64,000 nucleotides of DNA from Sediminibacterium sp. (GTDB lineage Bacteria; Bacteroidota; Bacteroidia; Chitinophagales; Chitinophagaceae): contig JAFWCB010000004.1 in NCBI GenBank assembly GCA_017537025.1, positions 124,001-188,000 of the forward strand. The letters run 5' to 3'. Below the pieces are notes generated by a model that saw nothing but the letters and a program-made list of their open reading frames with translations, was not told the DNA's origin and made no database searches. Shown one piece after another: positions 17,140 to 26,055 of this stretch (position 1 is its first letter; the number at the start of each line of letters is the position of its first letter). The translations under genes were made by a program, and so were the position numbers.

Positions 17140-17147
17140 CAAAGTTA
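17140..17147 (-). promoter_or_regulatory. Bacteroidota -7 element for the coiled-coil gene
   Basis: TAACTTTG on the minus strand is an exact TAnnTTTG match. Transcription from it would start near 17134 and leave a 5' leader of about 30 bases before the ATG at 17100, arguing against the longer reading frame. The -33 region is only a weak match. Confidence 0.5.
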
Positions 17148-17170
17148 CTCATCTCATTATTGCACACATA

Positions 17171-17193
17171 GCGTATTTATACGCATTTTTTTT
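17171..17193 (+). terminator. Stem-loop with T-tract
   Basis: GCGTA, loop TTTA, TACGC, followed by ATTTTTTTT reading on the + strand. It lies between the trehalase stop and the coiled-coil gene promoter. The T-tract orientation would stop rightward transcripts coming through from the S9 peptidase gene, antisense to the coiled-coil gene; on the minus strand there is no T-tract after the stem. Confidence 0.35.
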
Positions 17194-17195
17194 AC

Positions 17196-18680
17196 TTATT
17201 TGACGGTAGTTAATCCAAGAAAAACGCCGTTCGTCCAGCCGAAACCATCTTGATTAGGATATTCGCCGCCTCCGGCGGCGATAGTAATGTCTTCTACATT
17301 ATACTTCTCCATCATCTTACCGGTTTGCTCGTATGTTTTTTCATTCAATGAGCACCAATTCGTTTTTATTTTATGGGCAATATCTGTAAAACCATGTTGT
17401 GAAAGCCCCTTATAAGTAATCCATTGTAACGGTGCCCATCCATTTGGAGCATCCCATTGCTGACCCGTGGTTTCGGTAGTTGTTACTAGTCCGCCCGATT
17501 TTAAAAAATGTTGTTCAACATAAGTAGCAACCTCTTTAGCCTCTTCCAAATCGCAGATATGAAAGAAGACTGGAAATGTACCGGCTAATGTTTTTGACTT
17601 AGTATGTATTCGATTTACAAAATGGTAATCAAAAAAATAACCTTCTTCTTGGTTCCAAAAAAAATATCGGATCGCTGCTTTTCTTCTCTCCGCTTTTTGT
17701 TGCATCATCTTACCCTTTGCCGTATCACCCATATTAAAATATCCCATTGAGATACTGACCTCCAAATAGTATAGTAAACAATTCAGATCTACCGGAATAA
17801 TAGCTGTTGTTTCAATCGTTTCCATTTTTTGTGGATCTGCAAACCATCTGCTACTAAAATCCCAGCCCGATTCTGCAGCTGCACGAATATGCTTATATAC
17901 CTTTTCTTTATCATGGCTTGCTAATGAAGCAATGTGCAGGTCTTCTGTATAAGCCTCCGGTCGGGGGCCTTCTTTATCATCCCAATACCTGTTTAATACC
18001 GTACCATTGAATAATCGAACCACTCTTCTATGGGTATTATTATCAGCATCCAAACGATCTGCTCCATCCATCCAAAAAGCATATTCTTTTTCAAGCTGTG
18101 GTAAATACTGTTCTAAAACTTGCACACCTTTGCCATCCATTAAAACCGATACCATCAGCGCAAAAAATGGGGGTTGTGATCTTCCCAAATAATAAGTTCT
18201 ATTTCCATTAGGAATAAAACCAAAACGATCGATAAGTGACGCAAAATTCTTTACCATTTGTTCAATCAAATCTATACGCCCGCTTTCTAATAAGCCTAAC
18301 ATGGTAAAATAACTATCCCAGTAATAGATCTCTCTGAAACGCCCACCGGGCACAATATAAGGATGAGGAAGTTGAATTAATGTTCCTGATGCTGTAGTAG
18401 GTTGCCTCGTTAATTCATCCCATAAAGCTTGTAAATGTTCGCCAATCGGCTTATTCGCCGATTGATAGGAACTCTCTTGTGCGGGGGGAAAATCAAAATA
18501 TTTTTCAATAAAGTTATACAAGTCAAAATCTGCAGTTTGTTTTGTTGCTGCATATGCCTGTAGGATCTCACTGATGTCGAATTTGGGGGTACAGTCAACA
18601 AAAAACTTGGAGTCGCTAAAAATACCGCTTAGCTGAACATCTTCATAGAGTGGCGACAATTGTTCAATAAATAGTTCCAT
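17196..18680 (-). CDS. treF: Alpha,alpha-trehalase, GH37, cytoplasmic form
   Basis: A 494-residue GH37 trehalase that hydrolyses trehalose to two glucose. Both family signatures are clear: PGGRFREIYYWDSYF (about residues 111-125) and QWDAPNGWAPLQW (about 407-419), plus a glycine-rich GGGGEYPNQDGFGWTNG near the end that carries catalytic-site residues. No signal peptide is present, so it resembles cytoplasmic TreF rather than periplasmic TreA. It lies 2 bases downstream of an MFS permease gene on the same strand, which suggests uptake of trehalose (or a related disaccharide) followed by intracellular hydrolysis. Confidence 0.92.
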   Translation of the reverse strand: MELFIEQLSPLYEDVQLSGIFSDSKFFVDCTPKFDISEILQAYAATKQTADFDLYNFIEKYFDFPPAQESSYQSANKPIGEHLQALWDELTRQPTTASGTLIQLPHPYIVPGGRFREIYYWDSYFTMLGLLESGRIDLIEQMVKNFASLIDRFGFIPNGNRTYYLGRSQPPFFALMVSVLMDGKGVQVLEQYLPQLEKEYAFWMDGADRLDADNNTHRRVVRLFNGTVLNRYWDDKEGPRPEAYTEDLHIASLASHDKEKVYKHIRAAAESGWDFSSRWFADPQKMETIETTAIIPVDLNCLLYYLEVSISMGYFNMGDTAKGKMMQQKAERRKAAIRYFFWNQEEGYFFDYHFVNRIHTKSKTLAGTFPVFFHICDLEEAKEVATYVEQHFLKSGGLVTTTETTGQQWDAPNGWAPLQWITYKGLSQHGFTDIAHKIKTNWCSLNEKTYEQTGKMMEKYNVEDITIAAGGGEYPNQDGFGWTNGVFLGLTTVK

Positions 18681-18682
18681 TG

Positions 18683-19909
18683 CTACGATGCTTTTGATTG
18701 TAATTTTTTAAACAAGAATAAACCAATTACTAAAATTGCGATGGGTACCAAAGAAAAATAAAATGCTGCTTGTCCGCCATAATGCTGAAAAATATTTCCG
18801 GTAATGATAGAGCCTGTAGTACCTCCAAGCGCGGAGAATACAATAATCAAACCCGACATTAATCCATGTTTCTTAGCCGGTAGCGTACTTAGTATTACTG
18901 AATTAATAGCAGGATAAATAGGTGCCAATAATAATCCTATTAGTGGAAAAATAAATGCAGCTATCGGTGCATTTCCCCAACCTGTTACAGGCTTAGCTCC
19001 TGCATTATCGGCTAAAGGAATCGCTAATAAAACAAGTGCCGATGCTGCCAGTAAACAACCTACAAGTGCAAATAACCAATTCACTTTCTTCAAAACGATA
19101 CCGGCTAAAAATCTGCCCAAAGCAGTAGATCCTGCTAAAATACTAGCCATTTGAATACTGAGTGCGGCAGGTAATAACAACACTTTATTGTTAAACGTAG
19201 GTAACCAACTCATAATACTTTGTTCAATCAACACATAAAAAAAAGCACAGCTAATGAATACTAATACTAATGGATTACGCAATAACAAAAACATGTCCGT
19301 GAAATTCGTTCCGGTTGTTGTATTCTCTTTTTTTAGTAGCGATTCATCGAGTGGAGTAGTTAATAAAAGTAAAAATGCTAATCCGGATAATGCACCTAAA
19401 AAATAGTATACTTTCAGCCAACCGGTAGATGGCGTTGCACTATCATTTACGAAATAACTAAAGATAAAATAGCCTGTTAAGATACCGACCATAAAGAATG
19501 ATTCAATAAAACTCATGAAGCTGATATGCTCTTTTTCTGATTTTGTAATCAGGCCAATGGTGCTGTATACACTCATCTTTATGAGCGCAAAACAAGAACC
19601 TATTGCGGCAAATAAAAACTTAGTAGCCCAAAAACCGGTCAAGCTAGGCATTACTAGCGCAACAAGTGTAATAAACCCTAAAGCTATGAGCATGGCGTTT
19701 CGATAACCAATGCGAACTATGAAAGAAGAAACTAAAAAAGATACGGTAGCAATACTTAAGTCTTTAAAAGCCTCTAAAACAGAAGCACTACTTTCACTGA
19801 TGCCATAAGTATTTTGAACTTGCAGGATTACCGTTCCTACACTATTCAGTAATATGGCAAAAACAAAATAATTAAGAAATAAGGCAACTTTAATTTTCCA
19901 GGTACTCAT
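18683..19909 (-). CDS. MFS transporter, probable trehalose/sugar permease
   Basis: A 408-residue major facilitator with 12 hydrophobic segments. Its stop is 2 bases from the trehalase start, so the two form one operon, permease first. Sequence alone identifies only the superfamily; the sugar, probably trehalose, is inferred from the trehalase. The gene is divergent from the PPC-domain lipoprotein gene over a 51-bp gap. Confidence 0.8.
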   Translation of the reverse strand: MSTWKIKVALFLNYFVFAILLNSVGTVILQVQNTYGISESSASVLEAFKDLSIATVSFLVSSFIVRIGYRNAMLIALGFITLVALVMPSLTGFWATKFLFAAIGSCFALIKMSVYSTIGLITKSEKEHISFMSFIESFFMVGILTGYFIFSYFVNDSATPSTGWLKVYYFLGALSGLAFLLLLTTPLDESLLKKENTTTGTNFTDMFLLLRNPLVLVFISCAFFYVLIEQSIMSWLPTFNNKVLLLPAALSIQMASILAGSTALGRFLAGIVLKKVNWLFALVGCLLAASALVLLAIPLADNAGAKPVTGWGNAPIAAFIFPLIGLLLAPIYPAINSVILSTLPAKKHGLMSGLIIVFSALGGTTGSIITGNIFQHYGGQAAFYFSLVPIAILVIGLFLFKKLQSKAS

Positions 19910-19960
19910 AAGGCAAGTATATTAGTTCCTGAAAATACAACTTTATTGTAACCTTTGTAT

Positions 19961-20419
19961 ATGAAACTAAGTATACTTCTAGTTGTTCTTTTACTGGCAT
20001 TTTCTTGTAAAGAAAGTAATATGAATCAAACAATAGCTTTCCGCTTAAAGCCCGGAGAAGATTTGAAAAATGGTATTGAAAGAGTAGTGTTAGAAAATAA
20101 GATACAGGCAGGCTGGATTATTACTGCTGTTGGTAGTTTAACCGATTATCATATTCGCTTCGCCAACCAGGCTGCAGGCACAAAAAATAGCGGTCACTTC
20201 GAAATTGTTTCCCTAACCGGAACACTTGGAATGGCAGGTAATCATATTCATATTGCTGTAAGTGATAGTACCGGTAAAACAATTGGTGGGCATCTACTGG
20301 AAGATAACAAAGTGTATACCACTGCCGAAATTGTTATTGGTATTTCCGGTATATATAAATTTTCCAGGGAGAATGATGGTTCTACTCCCTGGAAAGAATT
20401 ACAAATAAATAAGCAATAA
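19961..20419 (+). CDS. PPC/DUF296-domain lipoprotein
   Basis: A 152-residue protein from the ATG at 19961. A frame opening at a TTG two codons upstream is less likely because it overlaps a TAACCTTTG promoter-like sequence. It starts with a lipoprotein-type signal (MKLSILLVVLLLAFSC, Cys16, relaxed lipobox) followed by a PPC (plants and prokaryotes conserved, DUF296) domain over about residues 23-145. The domain's metal-binding type histidines are present: GNHIHIAV (His95, His97) and GGHLLE (His111). PPC domains are best known in plant AT-hook DNA-binding proteins; stand-alone bacterial copies are uncharacterised. An exported, lipidated copy cannot be a nucleoid protein. It converges on an S9 peptidase gene, 2 bases apart. 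Confidence 0.78.
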   Translation: MKLSILLVVLLLAFSCKESNMNQTIAFRLKPGEDLKNGIERVVLENKIQAGWIITAVGSLTDYHIRFANQAAGTKNSGHFEIVSLTGTLGMAGNHIHIAVSDSTGKTIGGHLLEDNKVYTTAEIVIGISGIYKFSRENDGSTPWKELQINKQ

Positions 20420-20421
20420 TC

Positions 20422-22839
20422 TTACTTCGCGTTTTTTACATATTTCTCAAGCCATTGATATTGCTCCCATAAGAGGTGTAGAATATTTTCTTTACCACGA
20501 TATCCATGAGCTTCATAGGGTAGGTATACAAAACGTACTGTACCACCATTACCCTTAATGGCTGCAAATAATCGTTCACTATTTATGGGGAAAGTACCTG
20601 TATTATCATCGGCTTCACCGTGTATCAATAAAATTGGTGTTTTAATTTTATCGGCATAGCTAAAAGGACTCATTTCATAATAGAGTTGAGGAGCTTGCCA
20701 ATAGGTTCTGTCTTCATTCTGAAAACCGAATGGAGTTAGCGTTCTATTATAGGCGCCACTTCTGGCAATGCCGGCTTTAAATAAATTAGTATGTGCTAAT
20801 AAATTCGCAGTCATAAAAGCTCCGTAACTATGTCCGCCTACGGCTACTCTGTTTTTATCACCTACACCCATAGCAGCAACAGCATTAATGGCTGCCTCTG
20901 CATTCATTGTTAATTGGGAAACAAAATTATCATTTGGTTTTTTATCGGCACTGGTGGCAACAATGGGCATTTCTGCATTATCTAATACAGCATAACCTTG
21001 TGTTACATAAAAGATAGGTGAACCCCAGTTAAGGGCAGTAAAACGATCTTTGCTTCCTCGCACCTGTGCTGCATCTGCCGCTGAATTAAACTCACGAGGG
21101 TATGCCCATATAATGAAGGGTAAGGGGCCATCTTTGTCTTTATTATATCCTTTAGGTAAATATAAGTCGCCTGTTAGATCTACTCCGTCAGCTCTTTTAT
21201 ATTTTACTTTTTCTTTCGTTACGCCCTCCAGAGCCGGGTATGGATTGCTGAAATTAGTAATAGGCCTGTCTGCAATTTTCAGCATCAAGTCTTTAAGATA
21301 ATAATTTGGAACATCGGTTTGAGATTCTTTGCGCGTAAGTAAACTCAATTTATTGGGGTCTAAAACATCTACTACGAATTCAAATTTACCCTCCTGAGAA
21401 CGCCAAATAATTTCATTCTGCTTTGTTTGCAGATCAAATTTAGCTAAGAAAGGTAAGTCGCCTTTTGGGGAAGACCCCGTTGTATTATTCATTAATAATT
21501 TAGTGCCATTATCAACAGTAGTAATGACACTTCTTCCGAAATTATTTTTTGTTGTTACGGGTGATCCCGGGTTATTGTAGGCATCTGTTTGATTGCGCTC
21601 ATAAAGTAGCTCGATAGAACCGGTAGTGGTATTAAATCTACTAATTCTGCCTATTTGTTTCGCTCTGGAAATCTCTTGAACGAGAGCCAATGTTTGATTA
21701 CCCCAACTTGTGCCTGCGTAACGCATTTTTGTTTTAAACAACTCCTTTGCAGTTCCTGTGAATGGGGCACTTAAGCTATAAACTGCATCGTGGTATTCAA
21801 CGTTCTTACGAATTAATCCACTATCCAAAGGTATGGCCCAGGTAATGGTAGCAGCTTCATCGTCTCTCCAATCAAAACCGCGTGGTACATTCTGTGTATT
21901 ATCGTAGCCAGATGGGGTACCTTCAGTAGATGGTAACTCAGCCAATACTTTTACTACTTTTCCACTAAGATCGGTGATGCTTACGGTTGAGGGAAATCCA
22001 TTTGCTGTAACTAAATAAGAGAATGGTTTTTGTATCATTCTCTGAAGTAAATATTTTTTATCTGGAGATAAGGTGAAACTACTCAAAATAGCAGGTTTAC
22101 CAATTACAGTTTCAACCCCATTTTTATTTTGAATTAATTGCGCTGTAGCAAAAAACTCAAATACTTGTTCATCATACGGACTTTTAATTAAATCTTGGAA
22201 AGTGGGGCTGGGAGCAGCTTTCCCAAGATTCTGTTGAACAGTAGGTCCTTTTGGCGTAATGGGTTTTTTAGGAGCAGCAGAAGGAGCTTGTGTAGTTGCT
22301 TTGTATAAAATGGTATTATCATCTACCCATGTATAAGATTGACCGAGAACTGCATTAACAGCTCGCTTATTGATTTTTGTTGCTTTTTTGGTTGCTACAT
22401 CTATCACATATAGATCTACTTGGGGTCCGGAAGTATGTGTAAAAGCTATTTTGCTTTCAGAAGGGCTCCAGCTTACCGCACTTGCTAAAAGATTGGCGGG
22501 TAAGCCTGTTACCGGATATTCTTTACCTTCTTTAATATTTTTGAGTGTGAAATTATTGATGAAATTTTGTCGACTTAAGGAAAAATTATTCGGGTTCAAG
22601 CGTAAGCCTGCTACACGCATTTCCGGTTGACCTAATTCTTCTACTGTAGGGTAGGAGTTCCTCTCACTCAAAAGCATCCAGGTGGCTTTCCCGTCTACAC
22701 TCACTCCGGGAGTTGGTTTAGCTAATAATAAATCTGCTACTGCCTTTGGTGGAGTTTGATAAGAAACGGCATCTTGTGCTTGTATCTGTGTAGTTGCCAG
22801 TAATAATAGGCATAACAGGGTTTTGGTGCTGCGTATCAT
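20422..22839 (-). CDS. S9-family serine peptidase, glutamyl-endopeptidase-like, secreted
   Basis: An 805-residue protein with a signal peptide (MIRSTKTLLCLLLLATTQIQAQ). After an N-terminal beta-propeller region (to about residue 540) comes an alpha/beta-hydrolase domain with Ser671 in GGHSYGAF, a likely acid in HGEADDNTG, and the histidine in YEAHGYRG. The GHSYGA nucleophile elbow and the DDNTGTFP segment resemble the plant chloroplast glutamyl endopeptidase-like S9 subgroup more than the DPP4-like one. Expected in the periplasm or envelope. It is the second gene after the GH16 glycosidase on the same strand, with a 35-bp gap. Confidence 0.88.
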   Translation of the reverse strand: MIRSTKTLLCLLLLATTQIQAQDAVSYQTPPKAVADLLLAKPTPGVSVDGKATWMLLSERNSYPTVEELGQPEMRVAGLRLNPNNFSLSRQNFINNFTLKNIKEGKEYPVTGLPANLLASAVSWSPSESKIAFTHTSGPQVDLYVIDVATKKATKINKRAVNAVLGQSYTWVDDNTILYKATTQAPSAAPKKPITPKGPTVQQNLGKAAPSPTFQDLIKSPYDEQVFEFFATAQLIQNKNGVETVIGKPAILSSFTLSPDKKYLLQRMIQKPFSYLVTANGFPSTVSITDLSGKVVKVLAELPSTEGTPSGYDNTQNVPRGFDWRDDEAATITWAIPLDSGLIRKNVEYHDAVYSLSAPFTGTAKELFKTKMRYAGTSWGNQTLALVQEISRAKQIGRISRFNTTTGSIELLYERNQTDAYNNPGSPVTTKNNFGRSVITTVDNGTKLLMNNTTGSSPKGDLPFLAKFDLQTKQNEIIWRSQEGKFEFVVDVLDPNKLSLLTRKESQTDVPNYYLKDLMLKIADRPITNFSNPYPALEGVTKEKVKYKRADGVDLTGDLYLPKGYNKDKDGPLPFIIWAYPREFNSAADAAQVRGSKDRFTALNWGSPIFYVTQGYAVLDNAEMPIVATSADKKPNDNFVSQLTMNAEAAINAVAAMGVGDKNRVAVGGHSYGAFMTANLLAHTNLFKAGIARSGAYNRTLTPFGFQNEDRTYWQAPQLYYEMSPFSYADKIKTPILLIHGEADDNTGTFPINSERLFAAIKGNGGTVRFVYLPYEAHGYRGKENILHLLWEQYQWLEKYVKNAK

Positions 22840-22874
22840 GTTTGCTCTTGTTTATTTAGAAATTGAAAAATAAT

Positions 22875-23651
22875 TTATTGGTATACACGTACATAATCTA
22901 CTAACATTCGATTTGGGAAAATGGTATCGTCTACCCCTTTTTGTCCACCCCAAAAACCGCCTACCGCTACATTTAATAACAAATGAAATGGCTTATCAAA
23001 AGGCCATTCTGCATTTGTTTTATGTTCGTTTGTAAAAGTAAACCGCGGTTTTTGATCTACTGTTATGGTGATTTTTTCTTTGGTCCATATCAGCCCATAT
23101 ACATGAAATTGCGAATCATAATCTTTCACAATGCTGGAATCTGTTTTTTGGGTATGTTGGATATGATTATAGGCTTTGGTATGAACCGAATAATGGATAT
23201 TTCCGGGGTCGAAGCCTACATGCTCCATGATATCAATTTCCCCATCATCAGGCCAACGTAATGGGGTGGTGGAGGCTAACATCCAGATGGCCGGCCAGCT
23301 TCCTCTTCCGGATGGGATTTTAGCACGAACTTCAATTCTTCCATAAGTCCAATCGCCTTTACCCTTTGTAACTAATCGGGCAGAGCTATAATTCATGCCC
23401 TCTATTTTTTCTTTAATAGCTTCAATGACTAACATACCGTTAGATACCCTTGCGTTTTTTAATTTTTTATGGGTGTAATACTCTAATTCCGCATTCCCCC
23501 ATCCATGTCCGCCTACATCATAGCTCCATTTAGTTGAATCAGGCAATCCATTGTAGTTGAATTCATCGGCCCAAACTAACTTGTTGAATGGTTGGGCATA
23601 TAATCCGTCAATAGTAATAAACAGTAGTAAGATGGTAGTTATCGTTCTCAT
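22875..23651 (-). CDS. GH16 family glycoside hydrolase (laminarinase-like)
   Basis: A 258-residue secreted glycosidase. The start is taken at the ATG at 23651, which gives a proper signal peptide (MRTITTILLLFITIDGLYA); the frame stays open to a GTG at 23702. The GH16 catalytic signature EIDIME is present with Glu138 (nucleophile), Asp140 and Glu143 (acid/base), preceded by the substrate-binding WPAIWML segment. GH16 enzymes cut beta-1,3(4)-glucans, agarose, carrageenan or xyloglucan; the motif without an inserted residue and the sequence WPDDGEIDIME fit beta-1,3-glucanases best. No SusC/D pair is beside it. Confidence 0.9.
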   Translation of the reverse strand: MRTITTILLLFITIDGLYAQPFNKLVWADEFNYNGLPDSTKWSYDVGGHGWGNAELEYYTHKKLKNARVSNGMLVIEAIKEKIEGMNYSSARLVTKGKGDWTYGRIEVRAKIPSGRGSWPAIWMLASTTPLRWPDDGEIDIMEHVGFDPGNIHYSVHTKAYNHIQHTQKTDSSIVKDYDSQFHVYGLIWTKEKITITVDQKPRFTFTNEHKTNAEWPFDKPFHLLLNVAVGGFWGGQKGVDDTIFPNRMLVDYVRVYQ

Positions 23652-23727
23652 GTAATGGGGACTAAAAGCGGAAATTAAGTAGAAAAATAACGATAAAAGC
23701 ACTTAAAGGATGAATGGGTGAAAAAAA

Positions 23728-23759
23728 TTTGCTGATATCTCCCGCAGGTAGTAGCTTTG
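23728..23759 (+). promoter_or_regulatory. Histidine operon promoter
   Basis: TTTG at 23728-23731, a 20-bp spacer, then TAGCTTTG at 23752-23759: both elements match the Bacteroidota promoter consensus. The leader-peptide ATG is at 23767, so the transcript should begin only a few bases before it. Confidence 0.8.
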
Positions 23760-23766
23760 CAACGCA

Positions 23767-23814
23767 ATGAATAAAAATATCCATACACATCATCATTTCT
23801 TACCTATCGGGTAG
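23767..23814 (+). CDS. hisL: Histidine operon leader peptide
   Basis: A 15-codon ORF reading MNKNIHTHHHFLPIG and then TAG, with four His codons (23782, 23788, 23791, 23794), three of them consecutive. It begins 8 bases after a strong -7 element and sits 73 bases upstream of hisG with a terminator between. This is the classic arrangement of a ribosome-mediated attenuator: stalling at His codons when His-tRNA is scarce leaves downstream RNA free to form an antiterminator. Last His codon to predicted antiterminator arm: 13 nt. Confidence 0.85.
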   Translation: MNKNIHTHHHFLPIG

Positions 23815-23870
23815 GCATTGGTGTGTAATCAAATCATACAGCAAGGGCTTACCAAATGGTAAGCCTTTTT
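23810..23870 (+). promoter_or_regulatory. Histidine attenuator: antiterminator and terminator
   Basis: The terminator is GGCTTACC (23846-23853), loop AAAT, GGTAAGCC (23858-23865), then five T. The alternative antiterminator pairs GGTAGGC (23810-23816) with GCTTACC (23847-23853, the terminator's left arm), seven pairs including one G-U. The GGTAGGC arm overlaps the leader stop codon (23812-23814). A ribosome that finishes the leader covers this arm and the terminator forms; one stalled at the His codons leaves it free and hisG is transcribed. Pairings were read by eye; energies were not computed. Confidence 0.8.
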
Positions 23871-23887
23871 GTTTTAAATAAAAAAAG

Positions 23888-24757
23888 ATGAACAACAACG
23901 AAGTAAAATTAAAATTAGCCATCCAAAAAAGTGGTAGACTATACGACGATTCTATCCGCCTTTTAAAAGAATGTGGGATTGACATATCAAACGGCGTAAA
24001 TAAATTGAAAGCCGATGCTATGAATTTTCCATTGGAGGTATTTTTCTTGCGTGATGATGATATTCCGCAATATGTTGAAGATGGCGTAGCGGATATCGGG
24101 TTTGTGGGGGAGAATGTAGTATTTGAAAAAAATAAAAAAGTAGCGATTGTAGAGAAACTTGGCTTTGGTAAATGCAGGTTAAGTATAGCGGTTAAAAAAA
24201 GCGAAAACTATACCGATGCTAATTTTCTGAATCAAAAAAAGATTGCAACCAGTTATCCGGTTATTGTAGGTAATTTTTTAGCAGAAAAAGGGATAGATGC
24301 AGAAATTCACGAAATCAGTGGTAGTGTTGAAATTGCTCCCGGTATTGGTTTGGCGGATGTTATTTGTGATTTGGTAAGTAGCGGATCTACTTTATTTATG
24401 AACGGGTTAAAAGAAGCGGAAGTGATTTTACAATCCCAGGCAGTGCTCGTAAAAAATACCCAATTAGCCGCAGATAAAGAAGCGTTGATTCAAAAAATAT
24501 TATTCCGAATAGATTCCGTTAAAAAAGCAAAGAACAATAAATACATTTTGATGAATGCGCCAAATGATAAGCTCGACGAAATCATTCAATTATTACCGGG
24601 AATGAAAAGTCCCACAGTACTGCCATTGGCAAAGAAGGGTTGGAGTAGTGTACACAGCGTAATTAATGAGAATGATTTCTGGGATATGATTGAGCAACTT
24701 AAAAAAGCCGGTGCAGAAGGTATTCTTGTTGTGCCTATTGAAAAAATGATTGTATGA
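23888..24757 (+). CDS. hisG: ATP phosphoribosyltransferase, long form
   Basis: A 289-residue enzyme for the first step of histidine synthesis: ATP plus PRPP to N1-(5-phosphoribosyl)-ATP. The catalytic body (KLAIQKSGRLYDDS, FVGENV, the PRPP-binding DLVSSGSTL near residue 160) is followed from about residue 215 by a C-terminal ACT-like regulatory domain (SPTVLPLAKKGWSSVHSVI, EGILVVPIEKM). This is the long HisG type that works as a hexamer, is feedback-inhibited by histidine and needs no HisZ. First gene after the His attenuator; its stop overlaps the hisD start (ATGA). Confidence 0.95.
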   Translation: MNNNEVKLKLAIQKSGRLYDDSIRLLKECGIDISNGVNKLKADAMNFPLEVFFLRDDDIPQYVEDGVADIGFVGENVVFEKNKKVAIVEKLGFGKCRLSIAVKKSENYTDANFLNQKKIATSYPVIVGNFLAEKGIDAEIHEISGSVEIAPGIGLADVICDLVSSGSTLFMNGLKEAEVILQSQAVLVKNTQLAADKEALIQKILFRIDSVKKAKNNKYILMNAPNDKLDEIIQLLPGMKSPTVLPLAKKGWSSVHSVINENDFWDMIEQLKKAGAEGILVVPIEKMIV

Positions 24758-26055
24758 AAAAATGGATGAACCCTCCCAAACAAGAATGGGATAGTTTATT
24801 AGCACGCCCTAGTTTAAGCTATGCAGGTTTATTGCAAACAGTTACTGATGTGCTGGAAACCGTTAGGCAAGAGGGAGATACAGCGTTGAAAAGATATACC
24901 GGTCAGTTTGATAAGGTAGCACTAAACAAGCTTTATTTAGATGAAAAGGAACTTATAACCTTATCTGAAACGGTTTCTGATAGCTTGAAGCATGCCATAA
25001 CATTAGCTGCGAACAATATCCGTTTTTTCCATGAGAAGCAGGTTCTGCCTATTGAAAAAAATGAAACGATGCCGGGTGTGATTTGCTGGCGTAAGTCGGT
25101 TGCGATAGACAAAGTAGGGCTCTATATACCGGGTGGGTCTGCACCTCTTTTTTCAACTATTCTAATGTTAGGTATTCCCGCTGCTATTGCAGGATGTAAG
25201 GAAATTATTTTATGTACCCCTCCTGATAAAAATGGCGATGTTAATCCCGCTATTGCTTTTGCAGCATTAACGGTTGGTATACGTAAAATATATACCGTTG
25301 GTGGTGTACAAGCCATTGCTGCTATGGCTTTTGGAACGGCAACCATTCCTGCAGTATATAAAATTTTCGGACCCGGTAATCAATATGTTACGCTTGCCAA
25401 GCAGCTGGTACAACAGTATGGTATAGCCATCGATATGCCGGCCGGACCTAGTGAAGTATGTGTGTTAGCTGATGATACAGCTATACCGGAATTTGTGGCT
25501 GCTGATTTATTAAGTCAGGCTGAACATGGTGGGGATAGTCAGGTATTATTAGTAACCACACAAGAATCAATAGTAGATAAAGTAACCACTTGTTTATCTG
25601 ATCAATTAGCAACACTGCCCCGTGCAGATATTGCTAAGGCTGCCATATTGAATAGTAAGGCAATTATCATGGATACAATGGATAAAGCCATTGCAGTAGT
25701 GAATGAATACGCAGCGGAGCATTTAATTATAGCTTGTAAGGACGCAGAAGCTATTGCTTCCAAAATAACCAATGCAGGCTCCGTATTTTTAGGGAATTAT
25801 TCTCCTGAATCAGTGGGCGACTATGCCAGTGGTACTAACCATACTTTACCTACAAATGGTTTTGCACGTGCCTATAGTGGAGTGAGTGTTGATTCTTTTG
25901 TTAAGAAAATTACTTACCAGCAATTATCTGAAACAGGGCTTCGTGATATCGGAAATGCTGTAATGGAAATGGCCAAAGCAGAAGGACTAGAAGCACATAG
26001 CAGGGCAGTGGAATTGAGAATTAAGAATTATGAATTAAAAATTAAGAATTCATAA
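24754..26055 (+). CDS. hisD: Histidinol dehydrogenase
   Basis: A 433-residue NAD-dependent, zinc enzyme for the last two steps of histidine synthesis, histidinol to histidine. Conserved stretches include YIPGGSAPLFST, IFGPGNQYV, IDMPAGPSEV, the zinc-site LSQAEHGGDSQ, and GDYASGTNHTLPT. Residues 420-433 (ELRIKNYELKIKNS) are encoded exactly by six 7-bp repeat units of a heptad array that also contains the stop codon, so the natural C-terminus has been replaced or extended by repeat sequence; all active-site segments lie upstream. Translationally coupled to hisG. Confidence 0.95.
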   Translation: MKKWMNPPKQEWDSLLARPSLSYAGLLQTVTDVLETVRQEGDTALKRYTGQFDKVALNKLYLDEKELITLSETVSDSLKHAITLAANNIRFFHEKQVLPIEKNETMPGVICWRKSVAIDKVGLYIPGGSAPLFSTILMLGIPAAIAGCKEIILCTPPDKNGDVNPAIAFAALTVGIRKIYTVGGVQAIAAMAFGTATIPAVYKIFGPGNQYVTLAKQLVQQYGIAIDMPAGPSEVCVLADDTAIPEFVAADLLSQAEHGGDSQVLLVTTQESIVDKVTTCLSDQLATLPRADIAKAAILNSKAIIMDTMDKAIAVVNEYAAEHLIIACKDAEAIASKITNAGSVFLGNYSPESVGDYASGTNHTLPTNGFARAYSGVSVDSFVKKITYQQLSETGLRDIGNAVMEMAKAEGLEAHSRAVELRIKNYELKIKNS

